Shown: positions 54,967 through 63,363, counted from the stretch's first letter. The stretch is 64,000 nt of DNA from Weissella thailandensis (GCF_005405465.1 NZ_BJEC01000009.1:24117-88116); one strand, 5' to 3'. Numbers and translations: made by a program. The notes: generated from the letters alone by a model not told the origin.

Positions 54967-56692
54967 TTTTGTCACCTCGCATTGCTGATTGCAAACTTAC
55001 AAAGTAACCATTATGCGACTTCAAGTCTGCTAACGTTCCCTGCTCAACAATCTCACCTTCACGCATAACAATAACCCAATCCATTTCAGTTAACCAGTGT
55101 AATCGATGCGTCGCAAAAATAACCAGTCTTTGTTCGAATAACGGAACCATCGTCTCTTTTAAACGAACTTCTGTTTCAATATCCAAATGGGCAGTTGGTT
55201 CATCCAATAATAGCACTCGTCGATCCTGATCTAACAAAATTCTTGCCAAGCCAATTCGTTGTGCTTGACCACCAGAGGTCTTCATTGCCCCTTCACCAAT
55301 TAATGTATCTAGCCCGCTTGATAAACTATCATACCATTCACCTAGTCCAACCGTATGCAATGCTTTAATTAACTCATCATCATTTTTTTCAGGCGAATAG
55401 AACGCTAAATTACCGCGTAACGTGTCATGGAAAATATATGGCTTTTGTGGCAACACTTGTAATTGATTTTGCCAATCTTTTTGTTGTAGATGAGGAATAT
55501 TTTGGTTATTTAACTGTACTTCACCATCACCAATTAAAAAACCGCCTAATAAATTCAAAAGCGTTGATTTACCAGATCCAGAAGTTCCAACAATGGCAAC
55601 TCGCTGGTGGCCCTTAAATGATAGATCAATATCTTTCAAAGCTGGTGCGGTTGCTTCAGGATATTGATAGTTAACACCCTTAAGATGCAAGGTATCCTCG
55701 GCTTGCCATTGCTGTTGTTCACTCTGATAAACATTTGTATCATCAGCAAGGTCTTTATCAAGTAAGTCCATAATATCCGCAAACGAGTTTTTCCCATTAA
55801 GTGTTGCGTGATAATCATTAGCAAAATTTCGAATTGGTAAAAAGTATTCTGGCGCTAAAACTAAAATTGTTAACGCCGGTAACAATGGCATCGTACCGTT
55901 CATTAAACCTAATCCCAAAAAAAGGGCGACGATAGCAATCGACAACGTTGTAAAGAAATCCAAGGCAAATGTTGATAAAATCGCAATTTTTAATGTACTC
56001 ATCGTTGCTTTACGATGTTCTTCTGAGACATCATAAATGTTGTTAGCGTATTGCTTAGCTAATCCAAGTTGCTTCAAAGTAGTCAAACCGCGTAATGAAT
56101 CCACAAAATGATTAGACAGCCTATTAAACGTATCATATTCTCGATCCGCCTTAGCCTGGGCTGCATAACCTAAAATAATCATAAATAAGACAATTACTGG
56201 ATAAATGAAGAATAAGAAAACAGCTTGTTTCCAATTAATTGTAAAGATGTATGCCAAAATCACCCATGGAATAATCATCATATCAAACAGTTTAACCAAA
56301 ACTAAGGTAAAGTAATCATGTACTTGATCAATACCTTCAACAGCTAACGAAACTGATTTTCCAGTACCTAAATCAGAAATGGCACTGGGACCTAACTTTG
56401 CATACTTTTGGGTTAATTTACTTTGCAACATCCCCGTTGTTTTACCAGCAAATGGTTCCAAGGCATATTCTTTAAAAACCCCCATCAGTTGCCGTAAAAC
56501 ATATGAACCAATAAATATTAATACCACCCAAAACACTGACTTTAGTGGATGTTGTTGCCAAAGTCTGGTCAATGCAATACTAATAGCGCGGCCCTGTCCA
56601 ATAATAGCAAGGGCTTGAACAAAGGTCAGGATACACAACACCCCTAACGCCTGCCGCGCTCCAGAAAACTTAAATAACCGTTTATCTAACAT
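54959..56692 (-). CDS. cydD: CydD-type heterodimeric ABC exporter subunit
   Basis: About 577 residues. Six membrane segments with FSGARQALGVLCILTFVQALAII at the N-terminus, then an ATPase with Walker A GTSGSGKST, signature KTSGGQAQRIGLARILL and Walker B VLLLDEPTAHLD. Partner of CydC. Start at ATG 56692 (AAAGGA upstream), not the GTG at 56710. A terminator-like hairpin separates it from cydB. Confidence 0.93.
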   Translation of the reverse strand: MLDKRLFKFSGARQALGVLCILTFVQALAIIGQGRAISIALTRLWQQHPLKSVFWVVLIFIGSYVLRQLMGVFKEYALEPFAGKTTGMLQSKLTQKYAKLGPSAISDLGTGKSVSLAVEGIDQVHDYFTLVLVKLFDMMIIPWVILAYIFTINWKQAVFLFFIYPVIVLFMIILGYAAQAKADREYDTFNRLSNHFVDSLRGLTTLKQLGLAKQYANNIYDVSEEHRKATMSTLKIAILSTFALDFFTTLSIAIVALFLGLGLMNGTMPLLPALTILVLAPEYFLPIRNFANDYHATLNGKNSFADIMDLLDKDLADDTNVYQSEQQQWQAEDTLHLKGVNYQYPEATAPALKDIDLSFKGHQRVAIVGTSGSGKSTLLNLLGGFLIGDGEVQLNNQNIPHLQQKDWQNQLQVLPQKPYIFHDTLRGNLAFYSPEKNDDELIKALHTVGLGEWYDSLSSGLDTLIGEGAMKTSGGQAQRIGLARILLDQDRRVLLLDEPTAHLDIETEVRLKETMVPLFEQRLVIFATHRLHWLTEMDWVIVMREGEIVEQGTLADLKSHNGYFVSLQSAMRGDKNA

Positions 56693-56734
56693 AAAAATAA
56701 TTCCTTTCACTTCAAGAATAAAGCAAATATGTAT

Positions 56735-56769
56735 AAAAAGGTTGGGACAAATATTGTTCCAACCTTTTT
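56735..56769 (-). terminator. GGTTGGGAC-type hairpin between cydB and cydD
   Basis: AAAAAGGTTGGGAC pairs with GTTCCAACCTTTTT around a short loop (one mismatch), with T-runs on both strands. Inside a four-gene cyd operon it would lower cydDC expression relative to cydAB, or mark an mRNA processing site. Confidence 0.8.
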
Positions 56770-56800
56770 GGTCCTGTTAATCACTAAGTCTAACAAGTAC

Positions 56801-57814
56801 TTAATATGAAATCTTCTCAACCCGAATACGATCACGGAAAACGTAAAAACTCCAGATTTGATATGCCAACACAATTGGCAAAGCCGTAAGTGAAATGATT
56901 GTCATCCACTTTAGTGTATATGGTGTTGAAGTTGCATTCTTTAGTAAGAGTGACATACCTGATTCATTTCCAACAATGACACGTGGGAATAATCCTGTAA
57001 ACAACAATGCCACGACTAAGATAATGACTAATCCTAGAGCAATAAATGCCCAAGTATTTTGTCTTTTAAGAGTTACTGTCCAAGCAGCTAATGTTAATAC
57101 AACAATCGCTGCCAGCATAATAACTGTTATCAATGGCTTTTCCGTAAAGAAATCAGTAAAGACAAATAGTGTCACCGCAAATGCGACTTCACCAACCAAA
57201 AGTACTGGGTATAGTACTTTTAGTTGTCTTTGAATACGATCATGTAGTGAACCATCTGTAATCTTAAGGCGAGCGTAATTTAGTCCATGCACGTATGAAA
57301 GTAATGACATGGCAACACCACCAACAATTGAGAAAATATTGAAGTAATCCCAGAAATTAGCTGACATGTCACCATTAGCATTCAAAGGCATTCCTTGAAC
57401 TACATCAGTAAATAGCACACCGAATAAGAATGGTACAAACATCGATGTAATTGATGAAATAGTTGTCCATAAATCACGGTATTTTGCTGTTTTCATTTGC
57501 TCACGGAACTCAAATGAAACACCACGATAAATCAAACCAATCAATATCGCAAATAGAATCAAGTAGAAACCTGAGAATAATGACGCATACCAGAATGGCA
57601 TAGCAGCAAACATTGCCCCACCGGCTGTAATTAACCAAACTTCATTACCATCCCAATGTGGACCAATTGAACGAATCAACGCATCTTCTTCTTCTTCATT
57701 CTTAGCTAGTGTCTTTAATGACATACCAATCCCAAAGTCGAATCCTTCAAGGAAGAAGAACCCTGAAAATAGTACAGCAATTAAAACAAACCATAAAATT
57801 TGATATCCTGTCAT
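56801..57814 (-). CDS. cydB: Cytochrome bd oxidase subunit II
   Basis: 337 residues, about eight or nine membrane segments. The N-terminal FFFLEGFDFGIGMSLK and GPHWDGNEVWLITAGGAMFAAMPFWYA are diagnostic. Structural partner of CydA in the menaquinol-type bd oxidase. Three bases separate it from cydA. Confidence 0.96.
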   Translation of the reverse strand: MTGYQILWFVLIAVLFSGFFFLEGFDFGIGMSLKTLAKNEEEEDALIRSIGPHWDGNEVWLITAGGAMFAAMPFWYASLFSGFYLILFAILIGLIYRGVSFEFREQMKTAKYRDLWTTISSITSMFVPFLFGVLFTDVVQGMPLNANGDMSANFWDYFNIFSIVGGVAMSLLSYVHGLNYARLKITDGSLHDRIQRQLKVLYPVLLVGEVAFAVTLFVFTDFFTEKPLITVIMLAAIVVLTLAAWTVTLKRQNTWAFIALGLVIILVVALLFTGLFPRVIVGNESGMSLLLKNATSTPYTLKWMTIISLTALPIVLAYQIWSFYVFRDRIRVEKISY

Positions 57815-57817
57815 CGC

Positions 57818-59290
57818 TTAGGCCTCCTTTCCATTTTCAAATGCTGTAGGTGAAAATGGATCGACATCTTCTTCAGTTTCAGTTTCATCAACTGATTCTG
57901 GGCCAGCAATCATCACACGACGTGACAGCATAACCATGATTAGTCCTAATACTGTGAAGGTTGCAAAGTACAAAATATTTGACGTTAGCAATGACGCAGC
58001 AGAAACATTTGGTGATACAGCATCAGCCATCGTTAACACACCATAAACAACCCATGGTGCACGACCTAGCTCAGTAATTAACCAACCTGACGTAATAGCC
58101 ACAAATGGCAAGTACGTTGCAATTCCAAATATCCAAAGAGCCCACTTGTACTTTGTAATATCAATTTTAGACTTCTTACGAGTGAACCAAAGTGCGACTA
58201 CCGCTAACAATCCAAATGCACCGGCTGATACCGCCATGATTCGGAAACTATAGTACAACGTATTATTTGGTAAGTAATAATTCATATCATGTCCAAATTT
58301 TACATCGTACTTTTCATGAAGTTCCTTGTTAAGTTCATGCCAACCTTGACTACCACCAGTTAATGAGTGGTGAGCTAGAATTGACAACATGTAAGGAACG
58401 TCCAGTGACCACTTCACTTCATTGGTCTTTGGATCAGTATAAGAAATAACAGACCATGGTGCCTGTTCATCATCGCCACCAACATTCTTATCAATACCCT
58501 CTGTCGCAGCAAACTTCATTGGTTGATCTTCTTGTAGAGCCAATGAGTGACTATCACCCGTGTAAGCTAACCCGACAACACCAACTAGTGCCACCACTGC
58601 AGATACTTGCACTGATTTCTTAAAGAAATTAACTTCATGGTGTGGTTTACGCAATAGTGAAAAGGCAGAAACTCCCATGACCACAAATGATCCTGCCATA
58701 AATGTGGCAAAAATAACGTGGGGGAACTCAAGCCATAATTGATGGTTTTGCAACAATGCTGGGAAATCTACCAAAACAGCTCGATCAAATTTATGATCAA
58801 CTTCGAAACCAACTGGATTCTGCATGAATGAATTAGCTGCTAAAATCCAAAGGGCTGAAAACGCCGAACCTATCGTCGTTAACCAAATAAACAATAGATG
58901 CAATTTTTTATTAAAACGATCCCATCCAAATGACCACAAGCCCAAGAAAGTTGATTCCAAGAAGAAAGCAACTAAGGCCTCAACAGCCAGTGCTGGACCA
59001 AAGATATCACCCACATAACGAGAATATCTTGACCAATTCATACCGAATTGGAACTCTTGGATAATTCCAGTAACAACACCTACCGCAAAACTGAGCATAA
59101 AAATCTTACCCCAGAATTTTGTCATTCGTTTATACTGGTCATCCTTTTTTATAACGTACAAAGTTTCCATTACCGATACAATAATACCAAGCCCAATTGA
59201 CAACGGTACAAAGAAAAAATGAAAAATTGTTGTCATTGCGAACTGGAATCTTGCCAGGTTTAAAATGGAAAGACCTGCTACCAAGTTCAT
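57818..59290 (-). CDS. cydA: Cytochrome bd oxidase subunit I
   Basis: 490 residues, about nine membrane segments. Holds haems b558, b595 and d. The N-terminal haem ligand region FAMTTIFHFFFVPLSIGLG, the GRAPWVVYGVLTMADAVSP motif (GRQPW-like, with alanine for glutamine) and a short Q-loop of the Firmicute type are visible. Haem and menaquinone synthesis genes are not in this window. Upstream lies a Rex-like operator. First gene of cydABDC. Confidence 0.96.
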   Translation of the reverse strand: MNLVAGLSILNLARFQFAMTTIFHFFFVPLSIGLGIIVSVMETLYVIKKDDQYKRMTKFWGKIFMLSFAVGVVTGIIQEFQFGMNWSRYSRYVGDIFGPALAVEALVAFFLESTFLGLWSFGWDRFNKKLHLLFIWLTTIGSAFSALWILAANSFMQNPVGFEVDHKFDRAVLVDFPALLQNHQLWLEFPHVIFATFMAGSFVVMGVSAFSLLRKPHHEVNFFKKSVQVSAVVALVGVVGLAYTGDSHSLALQEDQPMKFAATEGIDKNVGGDDEQAPWSVISYTDPKTNEVKWSLDVPYMLSILAHHSLTGGSQGWHELNKELHEKYDVKFGHDMNYYLPNNTLYYSFRIMAVSAGAFGLLAVVALWFTRKKSKIDITKYKWALWIFGIATYLPFVAITSGWLITELGRAPWVVYGVLTMADAVSPNVSAASLLTSNILYFATFTVLGLIMVMLSRRVMIAGPESVDETETEEDVDPFSPTAFENGKEA

Positions 59291-59428
59291 ACAACTAACC
59301 TCCTACTCAACAGATATGTTTTTAAGCGCAATAAGTGCTCATATAAGATTAATTGTACCTATTTTATGCATCTTTTACCACTTTATTAAACGTTTTTTTG
59401 CACATTTTTTTGCCAAAATATTATTTAT

Positions 59429-59447
59429 TTGTGAATATTTTCATTAA
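59429..59447 (-). promoter_or_regulatory. Rex-like operator upstream of cydA
   Basis: TTGTGAATATTTTCATTAA contains a perfect left half TTGTGAA, a four-base spacer and TTCATTA in place of TTCACAA. Rex sites (TTGTGAA-N4-TTCACAA) commonly control cyd operons by sensing NADH/NAD. It lies about 140 bases upstream of the cydA ATG and also faces the divergent dehydrogenase gene. Confidence 0.5.
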
Positions 59448-59563
59448 AGTTTCAATTGACACACGTCGTTAATATTTCGTATCGCTTTCATCGTATTATT
59501 AAATGGACGTTCTCCGATATTTCGCTTAAAATAAATTAAAATAACCCATTTGGAGGAATAATT

Positions 59564-60496
59564 ATGATGACGAAATTATTGGCATTGTCCCCGTTAACCG
59601 ATGAAAATATAGAATCATTAAAAAAATATCACATTACGGTTGTTACGCCAGAAACAATGATGCCTGACGATTATGCCAAGATTGATATTATTTACGGTTG
59701 GCGGTCTAAAGTTATCAGTAAAATCCTAAAAACTTCCAATCATAAAGTAAAATGGATACAATCTTTTTCGGCTGGCGTAGATTTTATGCCTCTTGCCGAT
59801 TTAGAAAATCAGCACATTACCCTGACCAACGCCAGTGGACAAACGGCAGTACCAATTGCTGAAAGTGTGATGAGTTATATTTTACACTTCGCTCGTGGTT
59901 TACACGTTTATCAAACACAGAACCATTGGGAACCCTTTGAAAAACAATTTACACTAAAAGAATTGCCAGTTATTATATTTGGTACCGGACGTATTGGACA
60001 ACAAATTGCTACCTATCTACAGGCATTTGGTACTGAAGTATACGGTGTCAATACAACAGGTCATCCAGTCGGTGGTTTTAAAGAAACGTTTGCTATCAAT
60101 GATTTAACACAAGTGCCAGATCATATAGCTATCGTTATTAATGCCTTACCTAGTACGCCTACGACAAATAATTTCTTTAATAAATCACAACTGGAATTAT
60201 TTAAAGATCTATTCCTATTCATTAATATCGGACGTGGTTCCACGGTCAATGAACGGGATTTACTGGCTAAACTTAATGACGGTAGCATTCAACACGCTGC
60301 TTTAGATGTAACTAAAGTAGAACCAATTCCAAATGACTCGCAGTTATGGCATCAGGATAACTTGTTATTAACACAACACTCAACTTGGGCGGGAGAATCA
60401 GATTCGCTATTTAATATATTCATGAAAAATTTGCCAGACTTTCTGGCTGGTCAACCACTATCTTACAACGTGGTTGATTATAAGCGCGGTTATTAG
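59564..60496 (+). CDS. D-2-hydroxyacid dehydrogenase family protein
   Basis: 310 residues. NAD-binding PVIIFGTGRIGQQIATYLQAFGTEVYGVN near 135-163. Catalytic arginine in INIGRGSTVNE, glutamate in VTKVEPIPNDSQLW and histidine in LLTQHSTWAGE are all present. Reduces or oxidises a 2-hydroxy or 2-keto acid; the substrate is not given by sequence. GGAGG before the ATG. Divergent from cydABDC and sharing its intergenic region. Confidence 0.9.
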   Translation: MMTKLLALSPLTDENIESLKKYHITVVTPETMMPDDYAKIDIIYGWRSKVISKILKTSNHKVKWIQSFSAGVDFMPLADLENQHITLTNASGQTAVPIAESVMSYILHFARGLHVYQTQNHWEPFEKQFTLKELPVIIFGTGRIGQQIATYLQAFGTEVYGVNTTGHPVGGFKETFAINDLTQVPDHIAIVINALPSTPTTNNFFNKSQLELFKDLFLFINIGRGSTVNERDLLAKLNDGSIQHAALDVTKVEPIPNDSQLWHQDNLLLTQHSTWAGESDSLFNIFMKNLPDFLAGQPLSYNVVDYKRGY

Positions 60497-60499
60497 TAT

Positions 60500-60547
60500 A
60501 AAACACCTATCACGATAGTTTTAGTAAACTATTCTGATAGGTGTTTT
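60500..60547. terminator. Bidirectional terminator between dehydrogenase gene and regulator remnant
   Basis: AAAACACCTATCA pairs with TGATAGGTGTTTT, extended by GATAGTTT/AAACTATT across a small internal mismatch; T-runs occur on both strands. Confidence 0.88.
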
Positions 60548-60548
60548 A

Positions 60549-61380
60549 TTAATTTATTTCAAGATCTTCTAGATACTGTTTAACATCATCTTGTAAATTA
60601 ATATCTTTAGAAAACTCCGCAGCTGCATACATGAGCATTTTTGCTTCTGATTTTTCTTTCAATAAAGATAACTGTTCACAACACTTTACTCGTAATTTTT
60701 GTAGTTTGACAATCTGATGAAAATGTTCACTCGTTGGTAAAATTGCCAATGCTTGTGTAATACGTTCCATTGCCTTTTGCGGATCATCAATCGTTAAATA
60801 TAATTTACTTTGATGATAATACGTGTGTGCAATAACCTTCCCTAGTTCAGCACGCATGGTTGGCCGGTAGCCTTTGATAATACCACAGGCACGTTCAAAA
60901 TATTCTGATGCATATACATACTCACCTTGTTTTGCCCACGTTGCCCCCATTTCTGTGTAAATTTCAATTAATAGCTCCATTTGATGCTTTTCTGCATCAC
61001 CAAGCGCAATTTGTAATAATTGCATGGCAACGTTTGTCTGATTTTGAGACAATGCAATTCTAGCTCTTAATAGATTATATTCTGGCAATGCAAACACTGG
61101 TAACCGACGTAGTAAAGTTGAACTCTCTAATCGGTTAGCGGCTTGTTCAAATTGGCCAATATCAATAAAGTAACGGATAACCGTTAACGGCGTTACCGTT
61201 AACTCATTAATTTTAGCAACACTGGACACACGTAACTGTAAACGTGCGCAAAGTTGTTGTTTCATCAGTACGTTCTATTCGAGATAGCAAGGACTGATGA
61301 CAGATACCCTCCGCAACATCAGCTTGTGAAATTCCTAATTGTTCGCGACGACGTTTTAAACTACCTTTTAATAATTTCAT
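60549..61380 (-). pseudogene. Frameshifted HTH-TPR regulator (Rgg/RRNPP-like)
   Basis: Two frames together spell one regulator. From ATG 61380 the N-terminal frame reads MKLLKGSLKRRREQLGISQ and continues through an XRE helix-turn-helix to LLSRIERT, then stops at 61213. At the point where the HTH should continue (61265), the reading frame shifted by one runs KQQLCARLQLRVSSVAKI and on through ~238 residues of TPR-like helices (AMQLLQIALGDAEKHQMELLIEIYTEMGATWAKQGEY). One base gained or lost near 61262 explains this. It may be a true mutation or a sequencing error. It has more cysteines (six) than nearly any other gene here. Confidence 0.78.
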
Positions 61381-62070
61381 GTCTTTGATCTCCGAATCAA
61401 AAATATATTATTAGCATATATGTTAGTTAAATAATAAACAAGTCTTTTTATATTAGTTTTTGGAGTTAATGATAATTCAAATACATAGTTTATGATATTT
61501 TTCATAGGTAGAATCACGCTATACTACTCTTTTATTGCACTTTTAGTTTTAAAGCCCTAACAGTGTTACATAAAATAATTAATTTTCACATTTTTAAATA
61601 TGCTAATTTTCACAGGCACTTTTTCGTATATTTCAGGATAGGGAAATCAGTCAAAGGATATTGCCAAACCCGCTGCCATAATGATCACCTTATTTTAAAT
61701 TGCAAAGAAGCAAAAAAATATGCATTCATCGCTGCATTCAATTTTTAGTCTTTGGAAATGTGTTGCTATTTAAGTCTAAACGCATTGACAAAAACCATAT
61801 GCTTCCTTTTTTGTCTATCTTATATAAAAGCTTAATTTAATCACTTATTTTTCTTGTTTCTAAAAATAAAAAGTTGAACAATAGCAACTGTGCACTATTT
61901 CTCCGTATAACCTACCCAGTAAAAATGTTATCAATAATGTAACTAAGCAACAATTACGTCCTTACAAGGGCTGTCATGCTTAAAACATTTAGCTGACTAT
62001 ACCTACTGTAAACAATGCTAAGGTATACAAATGAGCTTTATCCAATTAATTCATTTTTTGTTTTAGAAAC
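61381..62070. other. Gene-free AT-rich region between regulator remnant and tRNA cluster
   Basis: About 690 bases. I see no gene with a ribosome site, no tRNA and no clear repeat. A 61-codon plus-strand frame (61563-61748) is rich in Phe, Lys and Ile, as random AT-rich sequence would be. The region lies downstream of the rRNA/tRNA operon terminator. Confidence 0.5.
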
Positions 62071-62102
62071 AAAAAAATTGCTCTCCCGAAGGAGAACAAT
62101 TC
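62071..62102 (-). terminator. Terminator of the rRNA-tRNA operon
   Basis: ATTGTTCTCC-TTCG-GGAGAGCAAT is a stable tetraloop hairpin (one mismatch) followed by TTTTTTTG on the minus strand, just after the last tRNA gene. Confidence 0.92.
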
Positions 62103-62128
62103 TAGTTATCAATTAATGTTATTAAGTA

Positions 62129-62216
62129 CGGAGACAGAGGGATTCGAACCCTCGCGCCGGTTTCCCGACCTACACCCTTAGCAGGGGCGCCTCTTCAGCC
62201 TCTTGAGTATGTCCCC
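62129..62216 (-). tRNA. tRNA-Ser (GCT)
   Basis: Class II tRNA of 88 bases with a long variable arm. Anticodon loop CTGCTAA inside CCC/GGG gives GCT. Acceptor GGGGACA/TGTCTCC, discriminator G. No CCA encoded. Last tRNA of the operon. Confidence 0.95.
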
Positions 62217-62242
62217 ATGTCAAAAGTAATCTTTTAACAAAA

Positions 62243-62317
62243 TGGGACTGAGAGGACTCGAACCTCCGACCTCACCCTTATCAGGGGTGCGCTCTAAACC
62301 AGCTGAGCTACAGTCCC
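62243..62317 (-). tRNA. tRNA-Ile (GAT)
   Basis: Anticodon loop CTGATAA gives GAT. Acceptor GGGACTG/CAGTCCC, discriminator A, consistent with the ileS T-box contact base. T-loop GGTTCGAGTCC. No CCA encoded. Confidence 0.96.
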
Positions 62318-62326
62318 ATACTACAA

Positions 62327-62398
62327 AGCGGACGACGGGAATCGAACCCGCATTCCCAGCTTGGAAGGCTGGAGCACTAGCCGTTGTACTACATCCGC
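62327..62398 (-). tRNA. tRNA-Gly (TCC)
   Basis: Anticodon loop CTTCCAA gives TCC, reading GGA and GGG. Acceptor GCGGATG/CGTCCGC, discriminator T (U73). No CCA encoded. Its U73 fits the UGGA contact of the second T-box in this window. Confidence 0.95.
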
Positions 62399-62421
62399 AT
62401 AACACTATTAATATAATGCTA

Positions 62422-62494
62422 TGGCGCGGGACGGAATCGAACCGTCGACACTACGAGCTTCAATCGTATGCTCTACCAACTGAGCTACCGCGCC
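62422..62494 (-). tRNA. tRNA-Phe (GAA)
   Basis: Anticodon loop TTGAAGC between TACGA and TCGTA gives GAA. Acceptor GGCGCGG/CCGCGCC, discriminator A. The loop base 3' of the anticodon is G. No CCA encoded. Confidence 0.93.
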
Positions 62495-62503
62495 AAAATA
62501 AAA

Positions 62504-62577
62504 CGGTCACAACGGGATTCGAACCCGTGATCTTTCGCGTGACAGGCGAACGTCATAACCAACTAGACCATGCGACC
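62504..62577 (-). tRNA. tRNA-Asp (GTC)
   Basis: Anticodon loop CTGTCAC gives GTC between TTCGC and GCGAA. Acceptor GGTCGCA/TGTGACC, discriminator G. No CCA encoded. Confidence 0.95.
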
Positions 62578-62601
62578 AACAGATAAAAAAATCTGATTTA
62601 A

Positions 62602-62675
62602 TTGCGGGTGTAGGATTTGAACCTACGACCTTCGGGTTATGGGCCCGACGAGCTACCAGACTGCTCCAACCCGCT
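62602..62675 (-). tRNA. Initiator tRNA-fMet (CAT)
   Basis: Anticodon CAT within TCGGG/CCCGA, giving the three G-C pairs of initiators. The first acceptor pair is A1:A72, a mismatch, as required for formylation and initiation. Discriminator A. No CCA encoded. Confidence 0.93.
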
Positions 62676-62706
62676 ATAATAAATAATAATCATCAAATGA
62701 TGACGA

Positions 62707-62796
62707 AGGAGAATGTGGGATTCGAACCCACGCGCCGGTTTCCCGACCTGACGGTTTTCAAGACCGTTCCCTTCAGCCAGACTTGGGTAATTCTCC
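62707..62796 (-). tRNA. tRNA-Ser (TGA)
   Basis: Class II tRNA of 90 bases. Anticodon loop CTTGAAA gives TGA. Acceptor GGAGAAT/ATTCTCC. The discriminator is T rather than the usual G of tRNA-Ser. No CCA encoded. Confidence 0.94.
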
Positions 62797-62816
62797 ATAA
62801 ATACCTAAGGCCTAAA

Positions 62817-62890
62817 TGGACCTTGTTGGACTCGAACCAACGACCGGACGGTTATGAGCCGTCTGCTCTAACCAACTGAGCTAAAGGTCC
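62817..62890 (-). tRNA. tRNA-Ile2 (CAT, lysidine type)
   Basis: Anticodon CAT in a body GGACCTTTAGCTCAGTTGG..., which matches bacterial tRNA-Ile2 rather than elongator Met. The anticodon C should be converted to lysidine by TilS so that it reads AUA. Discriminator A. Assignment from memory of the Bacillus tRNA. Confidence 0.82.
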
Positions 62891-62906
62891 AAATTCTATG
62901 AGCCAA

Positions 62907-62980
62907 TCGCGGCGGGGGGAATCGAACCCTCGACCTCCCGGGTATGAACCGGACGCTCTAGCCAGCTGAGCTACACCGCG
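62907..62980 (-). tRNA. Elongator tRNA-Met (CAT)
   Basis: Anticodon CAT in a body CGCGGTGTAGCTCAGCTGGC, matching elongator tRNA-Met of Gram-positive bacteria. Acceptor CGCGGTG/CGCCGCG, discriminator A. No CCA encoded. Confidence 0.9.
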
Positions 62981-63003
62981 AAACATAACACTTAGTGTCA
63001 TAA

Positions 63004-63077
63004 TCGGGACGACAGGATTCGAACCTGCGACCCCCTGGTCCCAAACCAGGTGCTCTACCAAACTGAGCTACGTCCCG
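63004..63077 (-). tRNA. tRNA-Pro (TGG)
   Basis: Anticodon loop TTTGGGA gives TGG. Acceptor CGGGACG/CGTCCCG, discriminator A. No CCA encoded. Confidence 0.95.
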
Positions 63078-63118
63078 AACATGCTAACTAGCAATAATAA
63101 ACAAACTAACGTTTGTAA

Positions 63119-63192
63119 TGCACCTAGAAGGATTCGAACCTTCAACCTTCTGATTCGTAGTCAGACACTCTATCCAGTTGCGCTATAGGTGC
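63119..63192 (-). tRNA. tRNA-Arg (ACG)
   Basis: Anticodon loop CTACGAA gives ACG, expected to be deaminated to ICG. Acceptor GCACCTA/TAGGTGC, discriminator A. No CCA encoded. Confidence 0.95.
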
Positions 63193-63200
63193 AAATAATA

Positions 63201-63284
63201 TGCCGGCTACCGGGATCGAACCGGTACGATGTCCCCATCGCAGGATTTTAAGTCCTGTGCGTCTGCCTATTCCGCCAAGCCGGC
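63201..63284 (-). tRNA. tRNA-Leu (TAA)
   Basis: Class II tRNA of 84 bases. Anticodon loop CTTAAAA gives TAA. Acceptor GCCGGCT/AGCCGGC, discriminator A. No CCA encoded. Confidence 0.95.
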
Positions 63285-63286
63285 AA

Positions 63287-63359
63287 AGCGAACAACGGGA
63301 TTCGGACCCGCGACCTCTACCATGGCAAGGTAGCGTTCTACCAGCTGAACTATATTCGC
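63287..63359 (-). tRNA. tRNA-Gly (GCC) with C55
   Basis: Anticodon loop TTGCCAT gives GCC. Acceptor GCGAATA/TGTTCGC, discriminator T. The T-loop reads GGGTCCGAATCCC instead of GGGTTCGAATCCC, so the near-universal U55 is C. No CCA encoded. Confidence 0.93.
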
Positions 63360-63363
63360 ATGA

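Noticed and set aside
53206..59290. The cyd ABC exporters as a bacteriocin or lantibiotic exporter pair
   Set aside because: They directly follow cydAB, overlap each other and have the CydDC size and layout; no peptide or modification gene is near.
61563..61748. A 61-codon plus-strand frame in the gap before the tRNA cluster
   Set aside because: No ribosome site or recognisable domain; Phe/Lys/Ile content expected of random AT-rich DNA.
62242..62586. Open frames running through the tRNA cluster (including 62220-62405 and 62852-63061)
   Set aside because: They only translate tRNA genes; the recurring GFEP/GIEPA-type peptides are a known artefact of tRNA T-arms.
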